A model generated the notes under the pieces. The model saw only the letters and a list, made by a program, of their open reading frames with translations. It searched no databases and was not told the DNA's origin. From positions 62,001 to 126,000 of the forward strand of contig JALQPE010000215.1 in the NCBI GenBank assembly GCA_030407315.1: a stretch of 64,000 bases of DNA, written 5' to 3'. This DNA comes from Asparagopsis taxiformis. Lineage: Eukaryota; Rhodophyta; Florideophyceae; Bonnemaisoniales; Bonnemaisoniaceae. The translations under genes were made by a program, and so were the position numbers. The stretch's first letter is position 1; each line of letters begins with the position of its first letter. Below, piece after piece: positions 42,234 to 53,546 of this stretch.

Positions 42234-45200
42234 ATGGAATGCAAGTATGAAGGGTGCTTCTACTACTGCGTAGATGCTTATGCGCTCGCGCTGCATGAGC
42301 GAACGTGTCGCTACCGTTTCAACCCCTCTCCCCAACATTTCAACAACGCTCGTGTCCCTGCCGTCACCCATGAGCCTGCTCGAAACGGCGACCATGATTC
42401 CCCGCAACCCAGCTCCCCAGACCCAGAATCTGGTCGTGCTTCCTCCAGCGACTCACCCTGTGACGCTCCACTGCCACCAACCTCAACCCCCTCCCGCGCA
42501 GACCTCCTCGTGCAATCCCTCGCCGCCAGTCTCACAACCCTCGAGTACAAGGCCGGCGCTGGCCGCGTGAGCGAAGTCATCACCATCCTACAAGACCCCG
42601 CATTCTCCCTAGAAAAGTTCAACAGCGCCGTTCGCACCGTAGAAGAATGTCGCCACGTTACCGCTTCCATGGTCGAAACACATTTCCGCACCGAAGGTTA
42701 CAAGAGCCACATCATTCCAGACAAAACTGGTAAGTACTCGGCACAGCTGTACCTCCGCGACCCAGTCGACATGCTCCGCAGGCAGTTAGCACTGGCTAAC
42801 GACCAAAATACTCTCTTCCACCCCTCCCCACAGACCGCCCCAGACGGCACCGCAATATTTTCTCATCCCCTACACACAGAATTCGCGAAAACGCTGCACC
42901 AGGTTACTAGACAGCGCGTGCAGCTCTCGGAAGATCCACAGGTCGTATGGGCAGAGGAAAATGATCCCACCGCTTCCTCCTTTGCCGGCCTCCTCCAAGT
43001 GTACTCCGACAAGAGCAGCACAAGCCTCAAGAGCTCCGCAATCGTCGCATACCCCATACACGTCACACTGCTCAACTTCTCCGCCCCCCTCCGTCGCCAC
43101 TGCATCCGTACCGGCCTCACCATCGTCGGGTATCTTCCGTACATTGTTAACCCTTCGTCCAACGCCTTGTTCGGTGATGAAATGCCGACAACCTCTAGTT
43201 CTGCTAGTCGCGCTCGCAAAATTGATATTCTTCATAAAGCACTCGAAAAAGTGTTTTCGTCCCTATCCACCGCGTTCTCTTCCGGGTTCCCCTGCACAGA
43301 CTCCACTGCAACTGCCCGCCAATGCTTTCCCATCCTAGCCAATTATTGCTGCGACTTTCCAGAGGCCAAAGAGCTGTCATGCACTCGCAACAGCACTACC
43401 ACCACACATCCCTGCCACCGCTGCTACATCCCCGCCACTCAACTTGAATCCAGCGCGCCACACCAGCCCCGCTCCCTCGATGATACACGCTCTGCACGCC
43501 AAGAGAGCGCTCAGGAGCATACAACTGCTCCGCTCGAAGCTCTCTCCCTCCTCGAACAACACTCTGTCCTCGAATCGACCGCTCTTTTACCCACCAACAG
43601 TCCCCTAGACCCCTACAACATTTTCTCCTTCGAGCCTCTGCACAATCTCCACCTCGGCATCTCAAAGCTCATCAAACAGTGCATTGTCCACCGCCTCAGC
43701 TCCCCAGACCTCACCACCACTGCCTCCCATTCCGGGACACCTCGCACCTTCAAGAAGGTGAAAAAATCCATCCTCGCCGGCTCAAACAGCATTCTGTCCG
43801 CTATCGAACGCGACTACTACATCACCGGTCTTCATGTCGACTTCTCCAAGGGTGAGAAGGGCACCAATTTGAACGGCCTCTTCACGGAGGACGGCATACG
43901 CGGCATGCTCGCAGCCAAAGACTATCACCATGTCGACATGGTGTTCCCTTTCATCGCAGCATTCATTGACACATGCTGTGACGAAGTAGATACAGCCCCC
44001 CTCACTTCCATCTGCACGCAATACTCTGACCTCGTCGCATGGGTCATGAAACGCGGTCGCATCAAGCACTGGACTGCCGCCGAACTAGAAAGCCTCCAGA
44101 ACTCCATTTCCTATTTCAAACAATCAATGCTCTCCACCCTCGGCCCATTCCACACCACAGGTCTCAAAACTTTCAAGTTCCATCTTCTAGACCATCTTCC
44201 CGGTGACTTGCAGAGATATGGCGCCCTGGAACACATTGATGCAGGCCCCTACGAACACTCGCATCTTCTGTTCAAACAGAGTTATAGGAAAACCTCTCGA
44301 AGGCGCTCCACAGCCATGGAAGAGACTATTCGCCACATGGAATTCTCCTTGGCCACTCCAACTGGTCATACCCCATCGAACACATTGGGAAACGCACGCA
44401 TGATATCGCCCACAGACGGTGCAGTACTCGTTCGCGACGGATTCACCGTTGCACTGCACGACTTTGCCTCCCTGCTGCCCGATGCAACCCTCCTCGTTGC
44501 AGATATCGACGGACAGCCCGATCCTGCCACTCTTTTGCCTCTGCACAACTCCTCGTTCCCGTCTGGCACCATAACGCTATTCCAGCAACTCGGTGACACA
44601 GCTGCACAAGCGTTCCTCACCCTCGCTAGACTGCGCGCCACGGCAGAAGGCCCTCCAATACATGACATGGACATTTCCGTCACCGTGGTAAAGTCCGCCT
44701 ACGTCATGGGAGGGTACGTCCCAGATGCCGACGACTTTGACCCGCACAGTGGCATGCTTCGCCCCACAAACGTGTCGAGGCACAAGCAGCAGCGCGTCTT
44801 TGCAACTTCATCGTTCGGCCCCGCAAAGAGATCGCAGTACTCCTTTGTCGTCATCTCCGGAACTGCCGATGACTACAGAACCATATGGGTAGGGCGCGTC
44901 CTGGCACTGGTACGCCTGCAGTCTCCAAACCTGTTTCAACCTGTAGAACTCGCTTTCGTTCAGTATATGACCTGCTTTGCCCCAAAAACCGCTGTGGAAA
45001 AATCACTTGGGTGCATTTGTTTAAAGTGGTCCACATGGGACCCGGACAACGGATCCGTTGACAGCAATGACACTGCATCCCACAGTGCAGGTGGTCCTTG
45101 GTTTGACCTCATTCCTGCATCTACTATATCTGGCACCGTGCACATCGTACGAAGTAACTTTCCAGTCAAGCCATTTACGAAACAAATGCACTGGTCGGAC

Positions 45201-45272
45201 CACCGTTTCTATCTCAACCGCTTCTACACCAACACTGATTACCAATTCACAGATGATAATGAAGAAGAATAA
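42234..45272 (+). CDS. Plavaka-like (CACTA/EnSpm-related) transposase
   Basis: Protein of 1012 aa, complete, with ATG at the start of a clear Cys/His finger (C3, C8, H21, C25). The central region has IVAYPIHVTLLNFSAPLRRH and IVGYLPYI, then CFPILANYCCDFPEA (about 364-378) and the Cys-rich THPCHRCYIP, then HNLHLGISKLIKQC near 473 and GPYEHSHLLFKQSYRKTSRR near 671-690. This succession is typical of Plavaka/tnp2-type transposases of fungi and other eukaryotes. The C-terminal third (from about 700) is less conserved and may be a DNA- or chromatin-binding part. It is the likely mobility enzyme for R and, in trans, for L. The E1 transposase is only distantly related. The frame is unbroken. Confidence 0.85.
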   Translation: MECKYEGCFYYCVDAYALALHERTCRYRFNPSPQHFNNARVPAVTHEPARNGDHDSPQPSSPDPESGRASSSDSPCDAPLPPTSTPSRADLLVQSLAASLTTLEYKAGAGRVSEVITILQDPAFSLEKFNSAVRTVEECRHVTASMVETHFRTEGYKSHIIPDKTGKYSAQLYLRDPVDMLRRQLALANDQNTLFHPSPQTAPDGTAIFSHPLHTEFAKTLHQVTRQRVQLSEDPQVVWAEENDPTASSFAGLLQVYSDKSSTSLKSSAIVAYPIHVTLLNFSAPLRRHCIRTGLTIVGYLPYIVNPSSNALFGDEMPTTSSSASRARKIDILHKALEKVFSSLSTAFSSGFPCTDSTATARQCFPILANYCCDFPEAKELSCTRNSTTTTHPCHRCYIPATQLESSAPHQPRSLDDTRSARQESAQEHTTAPLEALSLLEQHSVLESTALLPTNSPLDPYNIFSFEPLHNLHLGISKLIKQCIVHRLSSPDLTTTASHSGTPRTFKKVKKSILAGSNSILSAIERDYYITGLHVDFSKGEKGTNLNGLFTEDGIRGMLAAKDYHHVDMVFPFIAAFIDTCCDEVDTAPLTSICTQYSDLVAWVMKRGRIKHWTAAELESLQNSISYFKQSMLSTLGPFHTTGLKTFKFHLLDHLPGDLQRYGALEHIDAGPYEHSHLLFKQSYRKTSRRRSTAMEETIRHMEFSLATPTGHTPSNTLGNARMISPTDGAVLVRDGFTVALHDFASLLPDATLLVADIDGQPDPATLLPLHNSSFPSGTITLFQQLGDTAAQAFLTLARLRATAEGPPIHDMDISVTVVKSAYVMGGYVPDADDFDPHSGMLRPTNVSRHKQQRVFATSSFGPAKRSQYSFVVISGTADDYRTIWVGRVLALVRLQSPNLFQPVELAFVQYMTCFAPKTAVEKSLGCICLKWSTWDPDNGSVDSNDTASHSAGGPWFDLIPASTISGTVHIVRSNFPVKPFTKQMHWSDHRFYLNRFYTNTDYQFTDDNEEE

Positions 45273-45349
45273 ATCTAAATCGCAGCACTCTATTGATAAT
45301 GTACTACATGATAAACCTTCTAGTCAACGTCACATTTACTGCACTAATT

Positions 45350-47634
45350 TCAACCATCCTCCATTACGCCAAAACCGTTATCAGCAGTGGCTGCATGGCG
45401 CCGCTCCATGCCCCCATACTGTGGGGCATTGATTTCGACATTCAGGTTTGCACTCAGGTGTCCAGCATATGGGTCAACGACGAAAAGTTCTGCGCCAATT
45501 AGTCCTTGCGCAATCACACAATCCATTACAGCACCGAGGTTTGACGTAATATGCGATTGAATCCAATCCTCGGACACTAGAACAAGTGATGAGCAGCGGT
45601 TTACATCATCAACGACATGAACAATTCCAGACCCCTCTCCGCTTTGCCACACTTCAACAGCCTCTCTCGTCACAGTACGGCTTGCAAACACATGCCGTGA
45701 CTGTGCACTAGTCCGCTGTTCGCTCTCGACAACGTCCGTTTCTTCCCTTGCTTGCGAGCCTTGGAGACAAGACATGCAGTACACCACCATACCAACTAAT
45801 TGCTGAAAAGCTACCCCCACATATTGACTGTACCGCCTTGTAAACTCCTTCTGCCGTGCACCTCCTTTCCCCTTCGGTTCATCCAAACACTCCACAGTAG
45901 TCACTAGCCAAGCATCCAGGCGCGCCAGCGTTAGTATGCTCGTCTCTATGTCCATTACTTGTTCTGGTCGTATCGAATAACCCCTGAAGATGTCCAGCAC
46001 ATTCACAGCTACTCGGTTGTTAAACCATGCATCACCATTCACTTCCATTTCGAAGCTGTCAGGAACCATGCCTTTGCTGTATCGCAGCTCTGAGAACGGT
46101 GCCGTTCGCCACCTCCCCATATCCAAATCACCGTTACTTTCCCGTTTCAAAAGCTTCTCAGACGCTTCGCGCTTTTGTTCCTCTCGCTCGTCCATCTCAG
46201 CTCGCGTCGTCAGCATCGTGCATCTAGACATTAATTTCGTGTACCCCAGCGAACCGAACAATCTGTCCCTCGCATTACGCTTCCGTGCACTCATCACGTC
46301 GGACAGTTTCTGCGTCACCTTCACTTTCAATTCCTTGCTCCCCGCCACAGCCTCTTGACAGCACACACGCTGCTCCTCATCGGAAAACACATCACACCAC
46401 GGACTTTGACGCAGTACGTGTCGCACCAAGTCATTCAGCAGATCACTCTCGTCCCTGTACGAAGGTGTATACCACTGCAGATTCTTGATGATATAGCCCG
46501 GAGGGGTAGCAATATATCCTACACCGTTTTCGCTCCAAAGTGCCCCTTCTACCGGCTCTACCTCGATGGTACGTCCAGTCCAACGTCTCTGCGTTTGTTC
46601 CGCTATAGGGTCCAGCTCCATAGTCTCGTTCTTGCACCACTTTGTCAGGTTTTCCTCAACCGCCCTAAGAACTCCAAGGTATTTCACAGGAATGGCTTTC
46701 TGTATTTTCGACTTACCGCCACCGTGATCACTGATTCTACCTGTTCTCGCAATTGCAGTAAGGCTGGCATTTTCCGCCTGCAGAGTCTTCACCTTAGCCT
46801 CCAACGCAACTATCTCCGTGGTGAGCGCCTTGTTTGCTATGTCCTGGCTAAACACTTTTTTTTCCAGCTCCGCGATCTTCTTCTTCTGCGCATTGATGCG
46901 ACTCGCCATTAAATCGATGGATTCCGGCGGATGCAACCTCTCTGCCCTCACCGTCCCCCCATCTCCCACGCTATCGGGAATATGATGTCCTCCATCGCCA
47001 ATAGCCTGACGTCGCGGGGGCGTTACGCGCATATTTGGCACCAATGACAGTCTGTTGTGACGAGGCCCGCACTCCGGCTGCTCTCTCCCCTCAGTACCAC
47101 CTGACCGCCGATGATAGTTGGCATCCTGTGAACGTTGCTCAGAAACAACATCCCTTGCCGCTATCCTCGGGTCCCTGACTGCATTACCTGCTGGGGCTGA
47201 TGTACTCGGCATAGTTGGCGCAGTGGGGGTCACAGCCTCCAGTGTCTCGGAACCCCCGGCTGGGACTCCGTCTGCAGCACCTCCGCATCTGCCAACCCGG
47301 GAGGAACTACCTTTGCCATAGCACTCTGCCGCAATTCCAACATGTTTTGAGCCACTATCATGTCATCATCATGATGTTCACTGTCCCTGCGAGCACGCTT
47401 GCCTCGGTCAAGCCCCATCTCTCTCCGCGCCGTTCCTCCTTCCTCACTTTCTCGCTGCGGATCCCCAGTTCTGCGCCGGTCCGTCTTGCGACTACCGGAC
47501 CGCGGTTCAATGCTGCCGGTAGGCCCAGACCGCTTCTTCGCACGGGATTGTCGGGCACTCGATACAGCAGCTGCTGACCGGGTTTTCTGGAGGCCCGGAG
47601 GCTTTGGAGCTTTCTTCGCAATACGCGGCGGCAT
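45350..47634 (-). pseudogene. Coiled-coil protein, frameshifted near 47230
   Basis: Two overlapping frames form one gene. A basic N-terminus from ATG 47634 (MPPRIAKKAPKPPG, 134 codons) ends just where a second phase opens at 47233 and runs to 45350 (627 codons). Past the junction is a disordered Pro-rich stretch, then a strong coiled coil (SRINAQKKKIAELEKKVFSQ, about 110-165 of the second part) and an all-helical region without a known family. A single one-base indel would explain the break; two separate proteins are the alternative. Convergent with the transposase, 77 bp apart. It parallels the coiled-coil genes of E1 in position and style. Function unknown. Confidence 0.6.
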
Positions 47635-47849
47635 AATGAAGCTTTCCCGGAAGCGATGGAACGATTGAGTTGCACGAGATACAAAAAAGATTGCTGTATA
47701 GTGTCGGTAACCACAACGGTCTGCGATGAACGTTCAGGTCAGGTCAAGTACCGGATAATACGCCAACAGCCCAGATTGTATACGGTAGGCAGTCATCAAC
47801 AGTATTTAATGAGGTACAATTACAGCTGTAGAGCTAGGCCGCGAGCACC

Positions 47850-48070
47850 CCTATGTCCGGAAGACGTCCTGATTTGAATTAAAATTTGGGCTATTCTCAA
47901 AAACATGCACATGTGAACATGTTTTTGAGATGGGGGTGTGCCGTACGGCACTTTCGACCCGCTGAAATCGATGTTTTTTGCAATATTTTTTTCTGCCCTG
48001 AATTGTAGAATTTCTGGGCCGGACAGCAATGCAACTGAGCTGGACATCCACCGGGCGTCCATTTCAACTT
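47850..48070 (-). repeat. GTGCCGTACGGCAC module, copy in R
   Basis: Exact palindrome at 47938-47951 with CTCAAAAACATG...CATGTTTTTGAG beside it and GGACGCCCGGTGGATGTCCA at the far end (minus strand). It lies between the 5' end of the coiled-coil gene and the 3' end of the methyltransferase-SET gene. Confidence 0.93.
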
Positions 48071-48258
48071 GGTCGTGTATTTTGCATCTGCACGCATAAC
48101 AGCATCCAAGCAGTCAGGTTCACTGCTCGGACGAAGTGCATCTAGAGTGTGAACGATTGGTTTTTGACAGGCGAGTACTGCTCAATAGGTTTCACCCTGG
48201 ACTAATGGTGGCTGGACATGCTGCATTATATGATATACTTCAACTCTGGAACGTAGCT

Positions 48259-51200
48259 TTATTTGTAGTCGAAATGAAAACATCTTTCGTGACCATAATT
48301 CCATGCTCTAAACGCTGTCCCATAATGAACGTAGAGCTCCTGCCCCGGACGGATATCGCGGATTGCACGTACTACAATGATCTTCGGATTTTCTAGGTCC
48401 TTCGCCTTGAGCTTCTTCCCCGTCGAACCGCTGCTGTAGTTCTCGACAAACTCGACGTTGGCCATCCGCCTGGTGTCTTCCGCCGGAGTGTCCTCACCTC
48501 GCAAATACCGCGGGTCGTTGATGAACTGCGCCGAACAGAACGGAGCCGGAACAATCCAAATTGGATGCTCGATGTTTTCGTCGTCCTCCGCTGTTGCATA
48601 CAGCTTGATGGCATACATCAAGAATGTTTCCTTCGTTATCGCCATGTGACCCTCTCCGTACGCGAACCTCATCGACTCCTTGCTCATATCAGAGTACACA
48701 ACAGTTCCGTAGTATGCACATACTTCGTCGCCAACATTAAATGTCTGTTCAGCGAAGAGCCCTCTTCCTGCATTTGGATGCTTAATCAGCGATGGTCGAA
48801 CGCTCAATTTTTTCGCAACACAATCGTGTGCCCGCATCACGCGAGGGTTTTCAGTTTGCAACCAGCGGCGCAGGGAAGGTGGCCAATAATGTACCGGTTT
48901 TTCCATGTGCTCGTGCGACGCAATCGACTCTGGGCACAGCTGCCAGAGGTACTGCCGAATATATTTCGGGAACCTCTGGTACAGGGGAAGGCCAGGTGGG
49001 GGTTCGATGATCCTGCGTTCCCTCTGCGTACGCATCGTGACAGAGGGGGACGCCAAGAACTTCTCAGCACTCTGTTTCGCTTCTGTCGTGACCCTCATGT
49101 CAGTGTTGTTTGAAAGAATTACACGTGACATGACTGCACACAGCTTTGGAAGCGATCGTGCCACACACAATTTGTCCATGTCACTGCCAACGAAAACACG
49201 GTGCTCAGGCAAGCTCATAGCTGCTTTTCCCGTTGCGAAAGTGCCAGAGAATGGATCGACAACAATATCACCAGGCTGTGAATGCTGGCTGATCAACTCC
49301 ATCATGAGAGCGACGCTCTTCTGCTCTGCACGAACTCTGACCGTAGCACCGGTTGTGCTCCTTGTTCGCCACACCATCTCATTCGAATCGATGGCGGGCA
49401 TATTGATGGTGACGTTGCACCACGCCGGGTACGTGCCGTCCATGTATCCGTGGTTCCTATAGGCCACCATCTCGCTTCCAGTCTTGAACGGAACACCTCG
49501 CTTCCAGAAGTGGATAGCGACCTCTGCCATGTTCATGCGTTGGTACCTCTTCCGCCCCGGCATTTGATAGAGGTGCCCAGGTAGTCGGACAAACAACAGA
49601 GGTACCTCGTCAACGAAGAAAACTGAATTCCGAACGACGTCCTCCTCCTCCTCGTCCTCCTCCTCCTCCTCATCCGCACTTTCTTCGCCACTGTGCTGCG
49701 ATGCTTCGGAGTCCGAATTCATGGACGTAACCTCTTCTTCATCCGACCCGTCATCACTGGCAGCAGCATCGGTTGGGCCTTCTGACTGCGGTCCTTTGTA
49801 CGTTTCCAAGTAATGGAACCATTCGTAGAACTGCAAAACGGAGCAGAACACGATGCCGTGGCCACCGGGGCGCAACAGCTCGTCAAACACTTCGATGCTA
49901 GCCTGCATATCTTCTGCAGTTAGCCTGTCGTACGAAGAGTTGGAATCGTTCCTCTTACGACGAACATTGTAGGGCGGATCAGTCAGAATGAGCTGAACGT
50001 TGCCCGTGATGGGCACGTGTTCTCGGCTCTCGTCGGCACTGACCAAATCTTCGAAAGGGACGTCGTACACCCGGCAATACTGACTCATTTTCGAAAGAAA
50101 GTCCTTTGCGAGAGCCTGCCCTTCACTTTCCTGCTCTTCTGTCGCATGGGGTGACGGTGACGGGGGAGACGGCCCTTGGGCAGTAAGACTGGTCCTCCCA
50201 GGTCCAAGTTGAAGCCTGGTTGTGTGTCTTGTCGACGGAACCAAACCTCTCCCTCCTGTGTTGCGACGAGTGGGAGTGTCATCAACCGGCTTGGGGACCT
50301 TTTCTGCGTCCGCGGCTTGTGGTGCCGGGCGGAGGACAGCCATAACGTCTTCGTCGAGGGTGTCAAAGTACGCTGGCAGCTTGTCCGGATTTCCGCTTGA
50401 CAAGTATATTTCCAGCGCCCCCCAGCGGTCGGACTCCGGCCAGGTGTACAGGTCCGGGTTGACGATAAGAAACTGCAACCGGTCGAAGAACTTCCTCACA
50501 AGGTCCCTAAATACACTGTGCTGCGCACTGGTTCTTGTCTCTACTTTTCCACCATATCCATCAGGATGAGATAGGGGAGCTTTGTCGTGGTAGAGATCTA
50601 GCTTCTGCTCTATCGGTGCGAATAGACCTTCATCGAGCACGTCAAACCAATGCTCACTGCTGTCGAAAATGATGTACGGCGCCATCAACTCTTCGAAGCT
50701 GGAAAACTTTGCGGCGAAGGCCACATCGGTCCAAGCATGGTATAAAACTTGAACCACGTAACAAGCTCGATTAGTGCTTTTCCGATGGGCTGGGACGCGT
50801 GCGGCTTCGTTCCCCTCCTCGGCCGCGTCGCCTATTCGGCGACGCGGCAGGTTCTTGTTGTGATTTCGGATGATAGACAACGCTTGGAAATACATCAATA
50901 CCTCGAACGTTTCCGGTGGAGCAAGAACGAAGGCGCTTGGTTCCCCGCGCTGCGGCGCCTGTAGTGGCGAAGGAAGCATGTTACATCCAATAAGGAAGGT
51001 CTGCGGCACGATCCCAGAAAGGATGCAGTGCTCAACCCATTGCCCGATACGCTCATCCTGTCTTGAAAACTCGGCAATCGGTAATGCCAGACGAACAATC
51101 TGCTTGGCTCGCTCAACGTTCATCTCTGCCATGACGATTTCGGCAACATCCGCCTCGACTCCAGCATTCTTCGAACGACCGCTGAAGGCCATGCTGAGTC

Positions 51201-51498
51201 GACCTTGCAGCGCCAGAAATTGTTCTTCCGTGCCCTGCGCAACCCAAGCGCCAAGGTCCGCGTATGTGAAACCTCCCGGCTTGTCCGTCAAGTCTGCGAA
51301 ACTTGAGTGGGCGAACAAATCCAGCAAGAGGCGGAGGAAGTCTTTGCCAGCGAGAGTAGTTTCGCGGGCGGCGCGACCTACGTTTCGACGTGTACCCATG
51401 TCACTAGAATCCTCCCAAGGGCTAGCGGGTTCGCGCAGAATTGGCACGGTTGCGTCGTCAACGATCGGATTGCTGTTGCGCCTGCGCTTATTCGTCAT
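48259..51498 (-). CDS. DNA amino-methyltransferase (class beta, DPPY) fused to a SET domain
   Basis: Protein of 1079 aa from ATG 51498 (MTNKRRRNSNP, basic). An N-terminal unknown region (about 30-390) shares its pattern with the E1 protein at 4708-8181. The methyltransferase has LTDPPYNVRRK (DPPY at 507-510), a very acidic loop rich in Asp/Glu near 590-630, and VDPFSGTFATG (about 747) preceded by VRAEQKSVALMMELI. The SET domain has AGRGLFA near 910, FINDPRYL, ANVEF and LYVHYGTAF. The motif order is class beta. It is intact, as in E1, although the two proteins are strongly diverged, which argues for long selection on this fusion. Probable DNA N6-adenine or N4-cytosine methylation plus lysine methylation; neither substrate is proven. 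Confidence 0.9.
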   Translation of the reverse strand: MTNKRRRNSNPIVDDATVPILREPASPWEDSSDMGTRRNVGRAARETTLAGKDFLRLLLDLFAHSSFADLTDKPGGFTYADLGAWVAQGTEEQFLALQGRLSMAFSGRSKNAGVEADVAEIVMAEMNVERAKQIVRLALPIAEFSRQDERIGQWVEHCILSGIVPQTFLIGCNMLPSPLQAPQRGEPSAFVLAPPETFEVLMYFQALSIIRNHNKNLPRRRIGDAAEEGNEAARVPAHRKSTNRACYVVQVLYHAWTDVAFAAKFSSFEELMAPYIIFDSSEHWFDVLDEGLFAPIEQKLDLYHDKAPLSHPDGYGGKVETRTSAQHSVFRDLVRKFFDRLQFLIVNPDLYTWPESDRWGALEIYLSSGNPDKLPAYFDTLDEDVMAVLRPAPQAADAEKVPKPVDDTPTRRNTGGRGLVPSTRHTTRLQLGPGRTSLTAQGPSPPSPSPHATEEQESEGQALAKDFLSKMSQYCRVYDVPFEDLVSADESREHVPITGNVQLILTDPPYNVRRKRNDSNSSYDRLTAEDMQASIEVFDELLRPGGHGIVFCSVLQFYEWFHYLETYKGPQSEGPTDAAASDDGSDEEEVTSMNSDSEASQHSGEESADEEEEEDEEEEDVVRNSVFFVDEVPLLFVRLPGHLYQMPGRKRYQRMNMAEVAIHFWKRGVPFKTGSEMVAYRNHGYMDGTYPAWCNVTINMPAIDSNEMVWRTRSTTGATVRVRAEQKSVALMMELISQHSQPGDIVVDPFSGTFATGKAAMSLPEHRVFVGSDMDKLCVARSLPKLCAVMSRVILSNNTDMRVTTEAKQSAEKFLASPSVTMRTQRERRIIEPPPGLPLYQRFPKYIRQYLWQLCPESIASHEHMEKPVHYWPPSLRRWLQTENPRVMRAHDCVAKKLSVRPSLIKHPNAGRGLFAEQTFNVGDEVCAYYGTVVYSDMSKESMRFAYGEGHMAITKETFLMYAIKLYATAEDDENIEHPIWIVPAPFCSAQFINDPRYLRGEDTPAEDTRRMANVEFVENYSSGSTGKKLKAKDLENPKIIVVRAIRDIRPGQELYVHYGTAFRAWNYGHERCFHFDYK

Positions 51499-51837
51499 AA
51501 TGGAATGAGTGGAAATTCGGTACAGGATGGCGACCGCTCGGCGAGACAGTCAAATTTGACGACGTATCTCGTGACGTTTGCACTCTTTCGTGAGGAACAC
51601 TGGTTGATATCGAACGGAACAGAGTATACGGGTACACAGCACTGGAAAGGTCTTGAAACCCGTAACCGGTGTAGGTAATAAGTTGTGACGGATACGTGGT
51701 AGACAAAAATTTTAAAAAGATTGTGATTCCCTGTCTTTGAGGGTTGTACTGCACGGCCGCCATGGCGGCTGTGACTGCAGTCACATAGGTTGTCACAGGT
51801 GCATCACGCTTACCAGGTGAGCGACATCCGGACGGCC

Positions 51838-52010
51838 ACTGGACATGGGGATGTCCAGCTCAGATGCATTGCTGGCCAGACCAGAAAAAATATTGCAAAA
51901 AAACATCGATTTCGGCGGTCGATTGTGCCGTACGGCACACCCCCATCTCAAAAACATGTTCACATGTGCATGTTTTTGAGAATAGCCCAAATTTTAATTC
52001 AAATCAGGAT
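51838..52010 (+). repeat. GTGCCGTACGGCAC module, upstream of methyltransferase-SET
   Basis: Exact palindrome at 51925-51938 with the CTCAAAAACATG inverted pair following. It starts with ATGTCCAGCTCAGATGCATT. In the copies in this part of R the core module ends at about TTCAAATCAGG. Confidence 0.93.
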
Positions 52011-52289
52011 GCAGATATTCGTCTTCTAGCATTGTCAGAACACATTCGTATAACCACATTTGGAGAACCTGAGCCCAGAGCTATCGGTTTTGGCGGGAGC
52101 TAAGCCATATCTCATATAATCAGTAACTACTTCCCGCCAGCTGAGTGGTGGAACCCCTGCTATTTCTACCAACGAGACATACGGGGTGTCAACTCGGCAA
52201 TCGTATATGATTTGGGTGCTAAATTTATTCAAGAGACGAATGGGCTTCGAAAAGGAGCCCAACAACGTCTTCTTGTGATCCATGGGTAT

Positions 52290-52560
52290 AGGACTACTCT
52301 ATTCTTCTCCAGGCTTCCACCATAGCCTCCTCCACCACCTCCGTTAATGGATCGAATATCCGAACCGCACCTCAACATGCTTTTCTTCTCATCCATGGGT
52401 ACTGACATCTGCGAGATGTGAGTCACATGTTCTCCAGGCTTGCACCATAGCCTCCTCCACCACCTCCGTTAATGGCAACATGTGAGATGTCAGTACCGGA
52501 CAAGTTCTCCAGGCTTCCTCCGTAGCCACCTCCTCCACCTCCGTCTGTGGGAATCAACAC
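52290..52560 (-). repeat. Gly-rich-encoding short repeats
   Basis: Three imperfect copies of a CCTCCTCCACCACCTCCGTT unit preceded by CTCCAGGCTT(C/G), at about 52300, 52430 and 52505. On the minus strand they would encode Gly-rich GGGGGYGGSLE-like peptides. They are not part of a supportable gene. Confidence 0.6.
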
Positions 52561-53034
52561 AACATCACCACTGCGTCTTACCTCACATCCACATCTCTCC
52601 GGGATGAAAACGGACGGACGACATAGGGTTTGTAGACGTTTAGAATCTTGTTAGAAAAAAGTAAACGAAAGAGAAGTTCTCTTTCATGGAATGATATCTC
52701 GTCCCTGTCGCAATATGTTCCATTTTCATTTTCTCGGGTTGCACACCCATCATGGGTGATCAAGGCCTGGATCGAACCCTCCGAGGGTCTTCGATGGATA
52801 GGACAGATAGTGGAAGGCTTTTAAGCCTGTGACCAAGCGGCTATTGATTGGTTGGAGGAAGGAAATTACAGAGGAAATATAGCTGAGTACGGTGCTCGCG
52901 ATAGCTGTTAGGTTAAAGTCAAATATGTTTTTCGATTATTTTTCGTACGGAAATGGCTTCGAAAAGACGATGGAGAGCATCGTCATGAGGAGAGGATTCT
53001 TTCTGCTTGTTAGAATCGGTTTAGAGGAGATAGC

Positions 53035-53200
53035 TAATGCATTACTGGCCAGCCCAGAACTTGTAGAATTTCGGGCAGGAAAAAATTGCAAAATTTTATC
53101 GATTTAGACGGTCGAAAGTGCCGTACGGCACACCCCATCTCAAAACATGTTCACATGTGCATGTTTTTGAGAATAGCCCAAATTTTAACTCAAATCAGGG
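53035..53200 (+). repeat. GTGCCGTACGGCAC module, upstream of ParB-oxygenase
   Basis: Exact palindrome at 53118-53131, followed by CTCAAAACATG...CATGTTTTTGAG (one A shorter on the left arm). It lies about 350 bp before the ParB start. Confidence 0.92.
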
Positions 53201-53546
53201 TGTTCCCCGGATAAAGGGGTGCTCGCAGCCGCCCCAAAAGCCGCCTAGCTTGACAGCTGTAATTTTAACACATTACACATCAAGGACACTGCCTGCTTCA
53301 CGCCACCTCGTCAGGTTTCGAGAGCCCGACTCGGGCCCGTTCCGAACGGACACTCACATCTCGATTGCCTGTCTTGCATTCCAGCGGTCACGATAGGTGT
53401 GTACCTAACAAAATTTCGGTTGTATTGTGTTATTATTTCCAGCGATTGGCGTTCACGACCATTCTTCAAGCAACGTGAAACCTACCATCCACATCACTCG
53501 AATACGTCAACGTCAACCATCTCTTTTACTTTCCAACTCAACAATC

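Larger units (their letters stand above)
51499..53546. other. Divergent promoter region between methyltransferase-SET and ParB-oxygenase genes
   Basis: 2.05 kb with no supportable gene. It holds two copies of the palindromic module (listed separately), placed about 340 bp upstream of the methyltransferase start and about 350 bp upstream of the ParB start, and a short repetitive patch at 52290-52560. The symmetrical placement suggests that the modules act in regulation of both genes (inference). Confidence 0.6.

Noticed and set aside
52750..52800. GGTTCGATCC-like box on the minus strand, possible tRNA or SINE promoter
   Set aside because: No acceptor stem, no paired T-arm and no A box at the right distance.
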